Assembly: GCA_903847605.1 (NCBI GenBank)
Contig: CAINED010000059.1
Location: forward strand, 172,419-236,418
DNA from: an uncultured Hyphomicrobiales bacterium
GTDB taxonomy: Bacteria; Pseudomonadota; Alphaproteobacteria; Rhizobiales; Beijerinckiaceae
DNA: 64,000 nucleotides
Direction: 5' to 3'
Positions 1 to 9,881 of the stretch are shown here, piece after piece. Positions within the stretch are counted from its first letter, which is position 1. Every line of letters starts with the position of its first letter. The notes beneath the pieces are model-generated. The model did not search any database. It had not been told where the DNA came from and was given only the letters and a program-made list of their open reading frames with translations. A program made the translations under genes and the position numbers.

Positions 1-969
1 CTTGTCGGCGTTGGCGACATGGCCCTGCATGCGCAGCACTTCGCGCTCAAAGGGCGAGCCGTTCGCATCGAGTTTGAAGGGAACGAAGGGGCCGCCGGTC
101 GCAGCCTGACCGCTCGCCGGCGCCTGCAGCTTGTCGGCAGGAAGCCCCGTGGCGGCGATCGCCTGGCGCAGCGTATTTTCGGTCTGGCGCGCCTGTCCGG
201 CGATCAGTCCGACGGCGCGGACCTGCTCGCTTTCGATCCGGTCGAGCGACTGGATCAGCGCTCCAAGGCGTACTTCCGGGGGAAGCGAAGTATCGGCCGC
301 CAGTTGAGCAGCCCTCGGATCGATCAGAGACGCGCCGCGCTGCGGTTTGGCGGCAGGCTGCGCGCCAGACTGGATTTCGACCGGCCCGGGACGCGGCGCA
401 GCGCGGAGCGCAGGCGCCCCGACATGCGGCCCGCCCGAGGGCGCAAAGCCCAGCGCATTGGCGGGCAGGGCAGGGCTCCCGGCCTTGCCGAGCAGGGGAT
501 TGGAATTGATCGCCTGTTGCGCCGTCGCGGGCGCTGCAGGAGCCGAGGGACCTTTTGCGGCAGTCGAGACGCCGGCGCTCTCGGCGAGCGTTGCAACCAC
601 CGTCGTGCGATTTTCGAGCCGCGCCTGGCGAGACAGAAGATCGTGCATGCGCGCTTCGAGGGAATTCTGATCGAGAAGCTGGGCTGACGTCACGCGGTCG
701 AGTTGCATGCGCATCGCCGCAAGCCTGTCCTCATAGGCAACCTGCATCGCGCTTTGGCGGTGCATGAGCGCAGCCAGCATGTCGTCGCGCATGACAAAGA
801 GGAGCGTGGAGGCAAGATAGATCAGCGCCGCTATCGGGAAGACCGCGCCGATCGCCCAAAGCGCCCAGGGTTTGATCGCGAAGCACCGGGCGTCGTCGCC
901 GCGGGCAAAGGTCACGAAATAGTGGGACTGCGGCAGACGAGCCCTGGGGAATTCGGTACGCGCTGACAT
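1..969 (-). CDS. Membrane-anchored envelope protein, C-terminus outside the window (likely M23-peptidase N-terminal part)
   Basis: An open minus-strand frame starts at the ATG at 967-969 (MSARTEFPRARL) and runs without a stop off the left edge, giving 323 codons. A hydrophobic segment near residues 33-56 (WALWAIGAVFPIAALIYLAS) predicts one membrane span. It is followed by a coiled-coil-like stretch of about 60 residues and then Ala/Pro-rich linkers, and a second helix (QSLDRIESEQVRAVGLI) lies near residue 255. This layout is typical of the N-terminal half of membrane-anchored M23 (LytM-type) cell-wall endopeptidases in Rhizobiales, whose peptidase domain would lie beyond position 1. That assignment is inference, because no catalytic motif is inside the window. 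It is divergent from nothing upstream; bcp lies behind it on the same strand. Confidence 0.7.
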   Translation of the reverse strand, partial: MSARTEFPRARLPQSHYFVTFARGDDARCFAIKPWALWAIGAVFPIAALIYLASTLLFVMRDDMLAALMHRQSAMQVAYEDRLAAMRMQLDRVTSAQLLDQNSLEARMHDLLSRQARLENRTTVVATLAESAGVSTAAKGPSAPAAPATAQQAINSNPLLGKAGSPALPANALGFAPSGGPHVGAPALRAAPRPGPVEIQSGAQPAAKPQRGASLIDPRAAQLAADTSLPPEVRLGALIQSLDRIESEQVRAVGLIAGQARQTENTLRQAIAATGLPADKLQAPASGQAATGGPFVPFKLDANGSPFEREVLRMQGHVANADK

Positions 970-1102
970 CGGGCGACTCCGGGAACGTGGGCTGGGCCAC
1001 GTCGAAACCGCTGCGATTACGCCTCATTAAGGTTAATGCTTCGCAAAACCTGCGGGGCGTCAACGCAAATTTTTTCCCATGCCGTAGCGTAACTTACGAA
1101 AT

Positions 1103-1573
1103 TTAAAGCGCCTTTGCGGCCGCAAGCACCTCTTCGGCATGGCCGGGAACTTTCACCTTGTTCCAGACTTGGGCGATCTTGCCGTCGGCGCCGATAAGGA
1201 ATGTCGTGCGCTCGACGCCCATATATTTGCGGCCATACATGCTCTTTTCGGTCCAGACGCCATAGGCCTCGAGCATTTCCTTCGATTCGTCCGAGAGCAG
1301 GGCAATGCCGAGCTTGTGCTTTGCGACGAACTTGTCGTGCGCCTTCACCGCATCGGGCGACACGCCGATGACTTCCGCGCCGGCTTTGGCGAACTGCGCC
1401 TTCAGCGCCGTGAAGTCGATCGCCTCCTTTGTGCAGCCGGACGTATCGTCCTTCGGATAGAAATAGAGAACGAGTTTTTTACCCTTGAGCGAGGCAAGAG
1501 ACATCTTGCCGGAGCCATCCCGCGGCAGATTGAATGAGGGGGCCTTGTCGCCGACGCCGGGTTTAGCCGTCAT
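1103..1573 (-). CDS. bcp: Thiol peroxidase of the BCP/PrxQ peroxiredoxin family
   Basis: The 156-residue product reduces hydroperoxides in the cytoplasm using thioredoxin-type donors. The AhpC/TSA fold is evident from the start (GDKAPSFNLP), the core strand LVLYFYPKDDTSGCTKEA, and the later FLIGADGKIAQVW. The peroxidatic cysteine is Cys47 in SGCTKEA. Many BCPs carry a resolving cysteine five residues later (GCTxExCxF); here that position is Ile/Asp (KEAIDF), so the enzyme looks like a 1-Cys form. The length is normal for the family. It lies divergently from the large AsmA-like gene at 1715, a pairing I recall from other Rhizobiales. Confidence 0.93.
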   Translation of the reverse strand: MTAKPGVGDKAPSFNLPRDGSGKMSLASLKGKKLVLYFYPKDDTSGCTKEAIDFTALKAQFAKAGAEVIGVSPDAVKAHDKFVAKHKLGIALLSDESKEMLEAYGVWTEKSMYGRKYMGVERTTFLIGADGKIAQVWNKVKVPGHAEEVLAAAKAL

Positions 1574-1714
1574 ATTGCCATCCTTTTCGCACAGAAATTC
1601 TCAGAGATTTCGGGCTGGAAGCGGTTAGTTAACCATTCGGAACCCGAATTGCCTATAGTGCGCAGCTAGCTGGGCGCAACCCCTGCGCAGCTTTTCCGGC
1701 CGCATCGGCCGAAG

Positions 1715-4700
1715 TTGGACGAGGATTTGGAGCAGAAGCCGGTAGATCACGAAGGCCTGTCCGCAGGCGTCGAACCTGTGCCTGCACCCCCCGCAGACAT
1801 CGGGCGGCTTCGTGCGCGCGGCGGACGGCGCAAGCGCTGGCCTGCGCCTTTGCGCTGGCTCGCGATTGTTCTCAGCATTACCGGCGGTCTTGGCATCTGC
1901 GGGCTTCTGGCAGGCGTCTACTTCGTAGCGCGTCTGGAGAAGGGGCCGATTCTCGTCGAGGGGCTTGGTCCGCGCATCGCGGCGCGATTGCAGGAACGCT
2001 TCGGCGACGGACAGAATTTTCGCCTCGGCGAAACCATGATCGAGAAGGGCGAGAACGGCCCCGAACTGACGATCAACGGATTCAGCGTCGCCGGCGCGAA
2101 TGGCGAAGTGATCCTCGCCGCGCCCAAGGCGCGCGTCTCCCTCGATCCTTTCGCGCTGGTTATTGGCGATGTGACGCCGCGCAAGCTCGATATCGTCGGA
2201 CTCGAATTGCGCATGTCCGTGATGCCCGATGGCGCGTTTGCGATTACCGCGGGCAACAAGCCCATCGTCTTGACGGCTGCAGCAGGCGCCAAGCCTCCAG
2301 TGGCGCCCGCGCCCGAATCGAGCGGCGCAGCGTCGCTGGGCGCGAAGGAGGAACCCGCAGTTGCAAACCCGTCGCCCGATGCGCCTGCGCCGCAAGCCGG
2401 CGATATCGAGGAGAAACAGGATCGCTCCGCTCGTGAAGCCATGCGGCCGGCGGCGGATGCGCTGCGCCAGTTGCTTGCCATAGCGACAAGCAAGCGCTCG
2501 CCGCTCGGCGCTCTCGGGCAGTTCGGCATCGTCGACGGCAAGCTTGTTTTCGAAGACAAGAAATCCGGCGCGGAAACCGTCTTCGACAATATGCAGATGC
2601 AGTTCCAGCGTTCGCCCCAGCAGGCGAAACTGCTCGTCTCCGTCAACGGGCCAAGCAAACGCTGGCAGATGACCGTGACGGCGTCGAACGAGCGCGATGA
2701 TGAATCCTCGATCGCGCGCACTCTCGAAGTCGAGTTCTCAAATCTGTCGCTCGACGAAATCAGCCTGTTTTCCGGCATTCGCGAATTGCCATTCGATGCG
2801 GATACGCCCATCGGCGTGAAGTTTCGCATCGGCGCCGGCGGAGATGGCGAATTCCGCATGGCGCGCGGCAGCTTTTCGCTCGGCAGAGGTTATATCTCAT
2901 TCCGCGATCAGGATCAGGAGCCCGTGCTGATCGATCGCGTCACCGGCTCGTTTCACTGGAACGACGATACGCGCCGCTTCGTGCTCGATCCGACCTCGCT
3001 CGAAAGCGGCGAAACGAGTTTGATGTTCGGCGGCGAAGTGCTGCCGCCGCAATCCAACGATGGCCTCTGGTCGATACGCCTCGCCAGTATCGGCGATGGC
3101 TATATTGGCGGCGACAGGCCCGGACAGTCGAAGCTTGCACTGTCGAAGATCGATTTTGCCGCCGTCGTCGATCCGCAGAACAAGTGGATCAAGGTCGAGA
3201 ATATCGAACTGGCAGGGCCGCAAGTTCACTTGAAAGGCGCGGCGACATTCGCCGTCGAGCCCGACGGACGCAGGTTCAAAGCCAGTCTCTCCGGCGAGCG
3301 CATGCCGGTTGCCGCCATCATGCGGCTCTGGCCGTCCGCCGCCGGCGCACAGGTACGCGCATGGATGCTGCAGAACCTGAAGGCCGGCACGGTCAGCAAA
3401 GGTTCGATGGAAATCGACTACGGCGAGGAAGCCTTCGCGGCGCTGAAGATGCGCCGTCCCGTTCCTGACGAAGCCATGCGCCTCACGTTCGATCTGCACG
3501 ATGGCGTGCTGCAATTCCTGCCCGGCGTTTCTCCCGTGCGCGGTGTCGCCGGGACCGGCCTCGTCACCGGCAAACATTCGAAACTGACCATTACCCAGGG
3601 ACATATCGATGGCGCAGGCCGGCAGATCGCGATATCCGGCGGGGCCTTCACGTCGACAAATATGTCGCCGGCGGCTTCACCGGCGTCTGTTAGTGTAAAT
3701 CTAGCCGGGCAGGTCGATACGCTTGCAACGATTCTTGCGGAGCCTGGTCTCAAGCAACACGCTGCGCTTGTGCTTGACCCTTCCACGTTGAAAGGACGCA
3801 TCGAAGGAAAGCTGACCGTCGATTTCAAGTTCGGCGCGAAAGCCTCGAATGCCGATGTCAGCATTCGCGCTCAGGCCAATGCGACGAACGTCTCCATCGA
3901 ACGTCTGATGGCGAAGGAGCGTCTTGAGAACGCCAGCCTGCAGATGACCATCGACGGCAAGGATCTCACCGCCAAAGGGTTGGGCCGGATGTTCGGCGCG
4001 CCCGCGACCTTCTCCTTCGACAAGGTCGGCAAGGGCGATGTCAACGCAGTGCTGTCACTCGTTCTCGACGATCAGGCAAGACAGCGTCTGGGCTGGTCCA
4101 CCGGAGCGCGGCTGACCGGCCCGGTGGCAATGAAGATATCCGGTCCGCTCAGCAAGCCGGACACGCTGCAGGGCAATGTCGAATTCGATCTCACGCGCGC
4201 AGCCATCGGCGAAATCGCGCCGGGGCTTTCCAAGCCGGCCGGACGTCCCGCGAAGGCAACGTTCAAACTCGTGCCGGGCAATGCGGGAACGTCGCTTCAG
4301 AACTTCACCTATCAGGCGGGTTCGACCAGCGCGCGCGGAACCATCGAACTCGACCGCAAGGGCGCTTTCACTTCGGCTGCGCTGAGCAGCCTGAAAGTGT
4401 CGCCCGGCGACGAGATGAGTGGAGACGTTTCGGCCTCCGGCGGCAATTTGCAGGTGACCCTGCGCGGCGCATCCATCGATCTGCGGCCTTTCATTCAGGC
4501 GATAACGAGTGCGCGCCCGACCAGCGGCGTCGAAGGCTCGGGGACGCCGGCGGGGCGTCTCTCCATCGATATGCAGAGCAAGCTGGCGACCGGGCACAAC
4601 CGGCAGGCGCTGGCCGACTTTTCGCTCAAGCTGACGCGCTCATCGACAAGTGTCGAGCGCTTCGATCTCACCGCCCGGGCAGGGCGCGCGCCTGTGCGCG

Positions 4701-5380
4701 GCCAACTGGTCCCCGGCACGGCGCGCGTGGATGTCAGCGCAGGCGATGGCGGCGCCGTCATGTCGTTCCTCGACTTCTACAAACGCATGGAGGGCGGCGC
4801 GCTGACGCTCTCGGCAAACGTGACGAGCACGCGCGTCGATGGCGTCCTCAGCGTCCAGAACTTCGTGTTGCGTGACGAACCGGCGTTGCGCCGCCTCGTC
4901 GCCGAAGGCGCGCCGCGTACCGATGCGGACGGGCGTGTGAAGATCGATCCGTCGATGGTGAATTTCGAAAGGCTGCGGCTCTCCTTCACGAAGGAAGGCG
5001 GGCGCATCCAGTTGCATGACGGAATCATCAGCGGGCCGCAAATCGGCACGACGCTCGAAGGCGTCGTCGACTTCCCGCGCGATCAGGTGAACATGAAAGG
5101 CACTTTCGTGCCGGCCTACGGGCTCAACAACATGTTCGCCAAGGTGCCGCTGTTCGGACCTATTCTCGGCGGCGGTCGCAATGAAGGACTGGTCGGCGTG
5201 AATTTTTCGGTGACAGGCAAGGCGTCTGCGCCATTCCTCAACGTCAATCCGCTGTCGGCGATCACGCCGGGCTTCCTGCGCAAGATTTTCGGCGCGGTCG
5301 GTTCCATCGACGCCAATGCGCAGCAAGCGCCGCCGCGCCCGCAAATGCCGCTGACTTTGACGCCCGCGCCCGTGCGGTGA
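1715..5380 (+). CDS. Large AsmA-like / DUF3971 inner-membrane protein
   Basis: This 1221-residue protein has a short cytoplasmic N-terminus, one membrane span at about residues 46-72 (LAIVLSITGGLGICGLLAGV) and a very long periplasmic part built of repeated beta-strand segments. The C-terminal region (VNFERLRLSFTKEGGRIQLHDG, then PLFGPILGGG and NVNPLSAITPGFLRKIF) is characteristic of AsmA-like/YhdP proteins. Members of that group are implicated in phospholipid transport to the outer membrane. A Pro/Ala-rich insert at about 190-240 is probably a linker. The frame has no suitable ATG near its 5' end; the earliest usable start is TTG at 1715, so the true start is uncertain. Confidence 0.85.
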   Translation: MDEDLEQKPVDHEGLSAGVEPVPAPPADIGRLRARGGRRKRWPAPLRWLAIVLSITGGLGICGLLAGVYFVARLEKGPILVEGLGPRIAARLQERFGDGQNFRLGETMIEKGENGPELTINGFSVAGANGEVILAAPKARVSLDPFALVIGDVTPRKLDIVGLELRMSVMPDGAFAITAGNKPIVLTAAAGAKPPVAPAPESSGAASLGAKEEPAVANPSPDAPAPQAGDIEEKQDRSAREAMRPAADALRQLLAIATSKRSPLGALGQFGIVDGKLVFEDKKSGAETVFDNMQMQFQRSPQQAKLLVSVNGPSKRWQMTVTASNERDDESSIARTLEVEFSNLSLDEISLFSGIRELPFDADTPIGVKFRIGAGGDGEFRMARGSFSLGRGYISFRDQDQEPVLIDRVTGSFHWNDDTRRFVLDPTSLESGETSLMFGGEVLPPQSNDGLWSIRLASIGDGYIGGDRPGQSKLALSKIDFAAVVDPQNKWIKVENIELAGPQVHLKGAATFAVEPDGRRFKASLSGERMPVAAIMRLWPSAAGAQVRAWMLQNLKAGTVSKGSMEIDYGEEAFAALKMRRPVPDEAMRLTFDLHDGVLQFLPGVSPVRGVAGTGLVTGKHSKLTITQGHIDGAGRQIAISGGAFTSTNMSPAASPASVSVNLAGQVDTLATILAEPGLKQHAALVLDPSTLKGRIEGKLTVDFKFGAKASNADVSIRAQANATNVSIERLMAKERLENASLQMTIDGKDLTAKGLGRMFGAPATFSFDKVGKGDVNAVLSLVLDDQARQRLGWSTGARLTGPVAMKISGPLSKPDTLQGNVEFDLTRAAIGEIAPGLSKPAGRPAKATFKLVPGNAGTSLQNFTYQAGSTSARGTIELDRKGAFTSAALSSLKVSPGDEMSGDVSASGGNLQVTLRGASIDLRPFIQAITSARPTSGVEGSGTPAGRLSIDMQSKLATGHNRQALADFSLKLTRSSTSVERFDLTARAGRAPVRGQLVPGTARVDVSAGDGGAVMSFLDFYKRMEGGALTLSANVTSTRVDGVLSVQNFVLRDEPALRRLVAEGAPRTDADGRVKIDPSMVNFERLRLSFTKEGGRIQLHDGIISGPQIGTTLEGVVDFPRDQVNMKGTFVPAYGLNNMFAKVPLFGPILGGGRNEGLVGVNFSVTGKASAPFLNVNPLSAITPGFLRKIFGAVGSIDANAQQAPPRPQMPLTLTPAPVR

Positions 5381-5389
5381 CCGTTCCGG

Positions 5390-6652
5390 CTATTCCGGCC
5401 GGATCAGTACGTGCTTCTTCTTGCCGAGCGAAAGTTTGATTACGCCTTCCGACGTGAGTTGCGTGCGCGATAGCGATGCGCGCTCGTCGGTCACCGGTTC
5501 GTCGTTGATGCGCAAGCCGCCGCCCTTGATCTGGCGGCGCGCTTCGCCGGTCGAAGCCACGAGGCCGGCTTTCACGAAGGCGGTGAGAACGCCCATGCCG
5601 GCGTCGAATTCGGATGCTGCCATGCCGACGGTCGGCAGGCTTTCCGCCAGCACGCCTTCTTCAAATGTCTTGCGCGCGGTTTCCGCGGCGGCTTGCGCCT
5701 TGTCGCGGCCGTGAACCATCGCGGTGGCTTCCGTTGCGAGAACCTTCTTGGCCTCGTTGATCTCTGCGCCGCCCAGAGCTTCGAGCCGCGCGATCTCGTC
5801 GAGCGGCAGTTCGGTGAACAGTTTTAGAAAACGCCCGACGTCGCCGTCCTCGCAATTGCGCCAGAACTGCCAGTAGTCATAGACGGGCAGCATGTCTTCG
5901 TTGAGCCAGATCGCGCCGGCGGCGGTCTTGCCCATCTTGGCGCCGGAGGCGGTGGTGAGCAGCGGCGAAGTCAGCGCATAAAGCTGCGGCGTGCCCATGC
6001 GGCGGCCGAGGTCGATGCCGGTGACGATATTGCCCCACTGATCGGAGCCGCCCATCTGCGCGATCACGCCATAGCGCTTGTTGAGCTCCACGAAATCGTA
6101 GGCCTGCAGGCACATGTAGTTGAACTCGATGAAGGACAATTCCTGATCGCGTTCGAGCCGCATCTTCACCGAGTCCATGCTCAGCATGCGATTGACCGAA
6201 AAGTGGCGGCCGACGTCGCGCAGGAAGTCGATGTAGTTCAACTTCGTCAGCCATTCCGCATTGTCCGACATGAAGGCGTCGGTCTTGCCTTCGCCGAAGG
6301 TCAGGAATTTGGAAAAGACCTGGCGGATGCCCGCCTTGTTCTCGTCGATCTTCTCGATGGTGAGGAGCTGGCGGCTCTCGTCGCGGCCCGAGGGGTCGCC
6401 GACGCGGGTCGTGCCCCCGCCCATCAGAGGAACAGGCTTGTTGCCGGTCTTCTGAAGCCAGCGCAGCAGCATGATCGGCAGGAGCGAGCCGACATGCAGG
6501 GAGGAAGCGGTGCAGTCGAAGCCGATATAGGCGATCAACTCGCCCTTGGCGGCCTTTTCGTCGAGGCCGGAGAAATCCGAACATTGATGCACGTAGCCGC
6601 GCGCCATGATTGTCGCGAGAAAATCGGATTTCGGCTTGAACTGGTCGGACAT
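5390..6652 (-). CDS. tyrS: Tyrosyl-tRNA synthetase
   Basis: This enzyme charges tRNA-Tyr with tyrosine in the cytoplasm. The 420-residue product has the class I signature [15 protein letters not shown] (HVGS at 53-56 replaces HIGH), the KMSKS-like KMGKT at 239-243, the tyrosine-pocket segment [15 protein letters not shown], and a C-terminal S4 RNA-binding domain ([20 protein letters not shown]). The open frame extends 46 codons further upstream, but the ATG at 6652 begins the conserved [11 protein letters not shown] and gives the family's usual length. It converges with the AsmA-like gene, with 9 bp between the two stops. Confidence 0.97.
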   Translation of the reverse strand: MSDQFKPKSDFLATIMARGYVHQCSDFSGLDEKAAKGELIAYIGFDCTASSLHVGSLLPIMLLRWLQKTGNKPVPLMGGGTTRVGDPSGRDESRQLLTIEKIDENKAGIRQVFSKFLTFGEGKTDAFMSDNAEWLTKLNYIDFLRDVGRHFSVNRMLSMDSVKMRLERDQELSFIEFNYMCLQAYDFVELNKRYGVIAQMGGSDQWGNIVTGIDLGRRMGTPQLYALTSPLLTTASGAKMGKTAAGAIWLNEDMLPVYDYWQFWRNCEDGDVGRFLKLFTELPLDEIARLEALGGAEINEAKKVLATEATAMVHGRDKAQAAAETARKTFEEGVLAESLPTVGMAASEFDAGMGVLTAFVKAGLVASTGEARRQIKGGGLRINDEPVTDERASLSRTQLTSEGVIKLSLGKKKHVLIRPE

Positions 6653-6822
6653 GGCTGGCCTGTGGAGATTCGTCGCCCCGCCCTGTATTTCTGGACGAAG
6701 CCTCGCTTTTCGGGCGTGGTTTAGGCGCTCGCAGCCCTGCGCGCAATGCCGGAGGGCAGGCTTGTAGGCAGGCTGAGCCTCGACTATCAATCCGCAGCCA
6801 ACAATTTTACGGAGGAAGACCC

Positions 6823-7341
6823 ATGTCGCTTTATGCCCATTCCATACCCACCTACCAGCAGATCCTCGGGGGCATGCTTAACGTGATGGACAAGGCCATC
6901 GCCCATGCAACCGCGAAGAAATGGGACGAGGCGTTCCTGCTCAACGATCGCTTCTATCCGGACATGTTCAACTTCGCCAAGCAGGTGCAGTCCTTCACCG
7001 ATCACGCGAGCCGCTCCAGCCTGCTGTGCGCCGGCAAGCCCTCCGATCCGCCGCCGCGCGACGAGATCACGCTGGCCGGCCTGCGCGAGCGCGTGGCCAA
7101 GGCTCTGGCCGCTGTCAATTCCGTGACAGCAGCCGAAGTCGACGCCAATGCGGACAAGGACGTGACCTTCCCCATGGGACCGCGCCAGGTCACGATGAAG
7201 GCAAAAGACTACATGATGCACTTCGCCTTCCCGAACTTCTATTTCCACGCCACGACCGCCTATGGCCTTTGCCGCCATCGCGGCGTCGAAATCGGCAAGC
7301 GTGACTTTTTGGGCGTCATTCCCGGCTTCCCGAAGATGTGA
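6823..7341 (+). CDS. DUF1993 family protein (DinB-like four-helix fold)
   Basis: The 172-residue product starts at an ATG preceded by a strong GGAGG at 6811-6815. The N-terminus ([22 protein letters not shown]), the central [17 protein letters not shown] and the C-terminal [27 protein letters not shown] match what I know of DUF1993, a family of small helical proteins related to DinB. No enzyme activity is established. It is followed at once by a strong terminator, so it is a single-gene unit. It lies with the toxin-antitoxin remnant between tyrS and anmK. Confidence 0.88.
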   Translation: MSLYAHSIPTYQQILGGMLNVMDKAIAHATAKKWDEAFLLNDRFYPDMFNFAKQVQSFTDHASRSSLLCAGKPSDPPPRDEITLAGLRERVAKALAAVNSVTAAEVDANADKDVTFPMGPRQVTMKAKDYMMHFAFPNFYFHATTAYGLCRHRGVEIGKRDFLGVIPGFPKM

Positions 7342-7368
7342 TTTCAGGGCGGTTTGGAACAAGGCTTC

Positions 7369-7395
7369 GGCCGGGGTTCGCCCCGGCCTTTTTTG
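7369..7395 (+). terminator. Rho-independent terminator after the DUF1993 gene
   Basis: A perfect 8-bp stem GGCCGGGG / CCCCGGCC (7369-7376 and 7381-7388) closes a TTCG loop and is followed by six T residues (7389-7394). It lies 28 bp after the stop codon of the DUF1993 gene. Confidence 0.9.
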
Positions 7396-7458
7396 TTTTG
7401 GGGCTTTGCTTGACTCTGGTATCTTGTGCGCTGCTCGATAGCAGAGTTGGAGGCGTTA

Positions 7459-7722
7459 ATGCCTATTTCCGCCGATCTCGGCGAAACCCTGGAAGCCGTC
7501 GTTGCGGACCTCGTGAAATCGGGGCGTTACGGCTCGGAGAGCGACGTTTTGCGCGACGCCATGCTGATGCTGCAGGACCGTGAGATGAAGCTTGCGGCTC
7601 TCGATGCAGCGATTGCACGGGGAATCGCTTCGGCGGATGCCGGCCTCGGGCGGCCGATGGACGAGGTATTCGACGAACTCGAAGCCAAGTATCAGGCTAT
7701 GGTCGACGTCGCTGCCGAATGA
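7459..7722 (+). CDS. ParD/RHH-type antitoxin
   Basis: The 87-residue product reads MPISADLGETLEAVVADLV and then KSGRYGSESDVLRDAMLML, the ribbon-helix-helix N-terminus typical of ParD (CC2985-type) antitoxins. It would neutralise the ParE toxin and repress the pair. The start at 7459 is chosen because GGAGG at 7449-7453 precedes it by 5 nt; an in-frame GTG at 7426 exists but lacks such a site. Its last codons overlap the toxin start at 7719 (ATGA), as in intact parDE operons. The antitoxin frame is intact although its partner is broken. Confidence 0.85.
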   Translation: MPISADLGETLEAVVADLVKSGRYGSESDVLRDAMLMLQDREMKLAALDAAIARGIASADAGLGRPMDEVFDELEAKYQAMVDVAAE

Positions 7723-8018
7723 AAGTCATCATCATGCCGGAGGCGTGTGCGGACATGGTCCGCATCGCCGAGTTTGTCGCGCAAACCAATCCTTCGCGTG
7801 CGGTTTCGGTCCTGATCGATTTGCGCAGGCAATGCGCGCGGCTTCGCGAGATGCCCCGACGATTTCCGCTGGTGCCGCGGTTCGAGGCATCCGGCATCAG
7901 GCGTTGCGTCCACCGCAACTAACTTATTTTCTATCGTGTAACCGACACGCAGGTCGAAGTCTTGCACGTTTTTCACGGAGCCATGGACTACGAGTCTATC
8001 CTGTTCCCTCGCAACTGA
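7719..8018 (+). pseudogene. ParE/RelE-family toxin interrupted by an in-frame TAA
   Basis: Reading from the ATG at 7719 gives MKVIIMPEACADMVRIAEFV and so on to RFEASGIRRCVHRN, then TAA at 7920-7922. The same frame continues without interruption as LIFYRVTDTQVEVLHVFHGA and MDYESILFPRN to TGA at 8016-8018. In ParE proteins the sequence here is typically RNYLIFYRV. The stop therefore sits where a tyrosine codon (TAT or TAC) is expected, and one base change would restore a 99-residue toxin. The truncated 67-residue product lacks the C-terminal strands that form the active fold. This is best read as a toxin killed by a nonsense mutation, although sequencing error cannot be excluded. Confidence 0.85.
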
Positions 8019-8048
8019 TCTCTTAACGCGCATGTGCGAGATTGCGGT

Positions 8049-9149
8049 ATGAGCACACTCAAAGCCATCGGCATGATGTCCGGCACGTCAATGGACGGCG
8101 TCGATATCGCGCTGCTTGAAACCGATGGCGAAGCGCGGGTAAAGCGCGGCCCCTCTGCAAGCTATGCCTATTCCCCTGAAGATCGCGCCTTGCTGCGGCA
8201 AGCGCTCTCCGACGCCGCCGGCATGAAGGATCGCAGCGCGCGGCCCGGCGCGCTCGCAGCAGCTGAAGCGATGATCACGCAACGCCATGCGGAGTCGGTG
8301 CGCGCGTTTCTCGCGGCGCATGCCATCGAACCAAGCGCCATCGATGTTCTCGGCTTTCACGGGCAGACCGTGTTGCACCGGCCGCAGGATCGTCTCACCG
8401 TGCAGATCGGCGATGGCGCAGCGCTGGCGCGCATCACGGGCATTCGAACCGTTTTCGATCTGCGCGCTGCGGATGTCGCCGCGGGCGGGCAGGGCGCGCC
8501 TCTGGTGCCGGTGTATCATCGCGCGCTGGTGGCGGCGTCCGGGCTCGAAGGTCCGGTCGCCCTGGTCAATATCGGCGGCGTGGCCAATGTCACCTATGTC
8601 GCGAGCGGCGCTGCCGCACCCGTCGCTTTCGACACCGGGCCCGGCAATGCGCTGATCGACGATCTGATGCTGGAACGCACGGGCGTCGCCGTCGATCGCG
8701 ATGGCGCGACGGCCGCAAGGGGGCAGGCGCACGAGGCGATCCTGTCGACCATGCTCGCGCATCCCTATTTCGCGAGGCCTTATCCGAAATCGCTGGACCG
8801 CAACGATTTCTCGCGCACGGCTGTCGCCGAACTTTCAACCGAAGATGCGGCGGCGACGCTGACGGCTTTTACGGCCCGTTCCATCGGCCTCGCGCTCGAT
8901 GCTTTGCCGCAAAGGCCGCGCATGCTGATCGTCTGCGGCGGCGGCGCGCGCAACCCGACGCTGATGCAGGCATTGCGCAACGTCTGCGAAGACGTTCGCA
9001 CGGCCGACGATTTTGGCTGGTCCGCCGATGCGATGGAGGCGGAAGCCTTCGCCTATCTCGCCGTGCGCTCGCTGAAGGGACTGCCGATCACCTTTCCCGG
9101 CACGACAGGCGTCGCCAGCGCGATGACAGGCGGCGTGGCGACGTCTTAG
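8049..9149 (+). CDS. anmK: Anhydro-N-acetylmuramic acid kinase
   Basis: The enzyme phosphorylates and opens 1,6-anhydro-N-acetylmuramic acid to N-acetylmuramate 6-phosphate during cell-wall recycling in the cytoplasm. The N-terminal ATP-binding signature IGMMSGTSMDGVD, the central QIGDGAALARITGI and VVFDLRAADVAAGGQGAPLVP-like segment, and the C-terminal MLIVCGGGARNPTLM are characteristic. The length of 366 residues is normal. I chose the ATG at 8049 (MSTLKAIG); an in-frame GTG at 8034 would add five residues and neither has a strong ribosome site. It lies divergent from tyrS with three genes inserted between. Confidence 0.95.
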   Translation: MSTLKAIGMMSGTSMDGVDIALLETDGEARVKRGPSASYAYSPEDRALLRQALSDAAGMKDRSARPGALAAAEAMITQRHAESVRAFLAAHAIEPSAIDVLGFHGQTVLHRPQDRLTVQIGDGAALARITGIRTVFDLRAADVAAGGQGAPLVPVYHRALVAASGLEGPVALVNIGGVANVTYVASGAAAPVAFDTGPGNALIDDLMLERTGVAVDRDGATAARGQAHEAILSTMLAHPYFARPYPKSLDRNDFSRTAVAELSTEDAAATLTAFTARSIGLALDALPQRPRMLIVCGGGARNPTLMQALRNVCEDVRTADDFGWSADAMEAEAFAYLAVRSLKGLPITFPGTTGVASAMTGGVATS

Positions 9150-9170
9150 AGAATTCCAGCTCAGCCATCG

Positions 9171-9881
9171 TCAGTTCGCGCCCATCGTCATGAACTCGCG
9201 CATCAGGCGCGTGAATTCCTGGGGCTGCTCGACAGAGACGAAATGGCCCGCGCCCTCGATGATTTCGAGCCGGCTGCCGGGAATGGCGTCGGCCATTTCC
9301 TTGTGCTGCGCCGGCGTCGACCATTCGTCCTGCGCGCCGCAGATCACCATGGCAGGGCAGCGGATAGTCGCGAGCAAGGGCGTCGCATCGGGACGTTCCA
9401 CCAGCGCCTTGATCTGCTTTTCGTGATCTTCGGGCGAAAAGCGCCTGATCATATCGATCAGTGGTTTCTGGAAAGCCGCATCCTTGCGCCGTGACGGCGC
9501 AAGCATCGGCGGCAGCCAAACGGCGGCGAGCGCCTCCATGCCCTTTTTGTTGGCGAGATCGACGACGACCTTGCGTTTCTCCGCGCCGCCCGCCGGTTCG
9601 GCTGTCGCGCCGGTGTCGAAGAGACAGAGCCGCTCCACGCGCTCGCCCGCAAGGCGCATCACCTGCAACGCCACGCGTCCACCCATGGAAAAGCCGGCGA
9701 GCGAGAATTTCGGCGGCGCATCATCGATCACGGATTGCGCCATCGCGACGATGGAATCGAAGCCTCCAAAATGCGGCGTGCGCACCTCGCAAATGTCGGC
9801 AAGATCCCGCTTCTGGGCCTCGAAGATCGATCCATCGCAGAGGAGGCCGGGCAGAATGTAGAGAACGGGCTTTGCGGACAT
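9171..9881 (-). CDS. Alpha/beta hydrolase
   Basis: The 236-residue product begins MSAKPVLYILPGLLCDGSIF. It carries the nucleophile elbow GFSMGG (Ser near residue 65), an acid in ICGAQDEWSTPAQH and the catalytic His in EGAGHFVSVEQP. It is therefore a complete serine hydrolase of the pimeloyl-ester carboxylesterase/peroxidase-like alpha/beta superfamily. The substrate cannot be read from sequence. It converges with anmK (22 bp between stops) and has no obvious operon partner. Confidence 0.88.
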   Translation of the reverse strand: MSAKPVLYILPGLLCDGSIFEAQKRDLADICEVRTPHFGGFDSIVAMAQSVIDDAPPKFSLAGFSMGGRVALQVMRLAGERVERLCLFDTGATAEPAGGAEKRKVVVDLANKKGMEALAAVWLPPMLAPSRRKDAAFQKPLIDMIRRFSPEDHEKQIKALVERPDATPLLATIRCPAMVICGAQDEWSTPAQHKEMADAIPGSRLEIIEGAGHFVSVEQPQEFTRLMREFMTMGAN

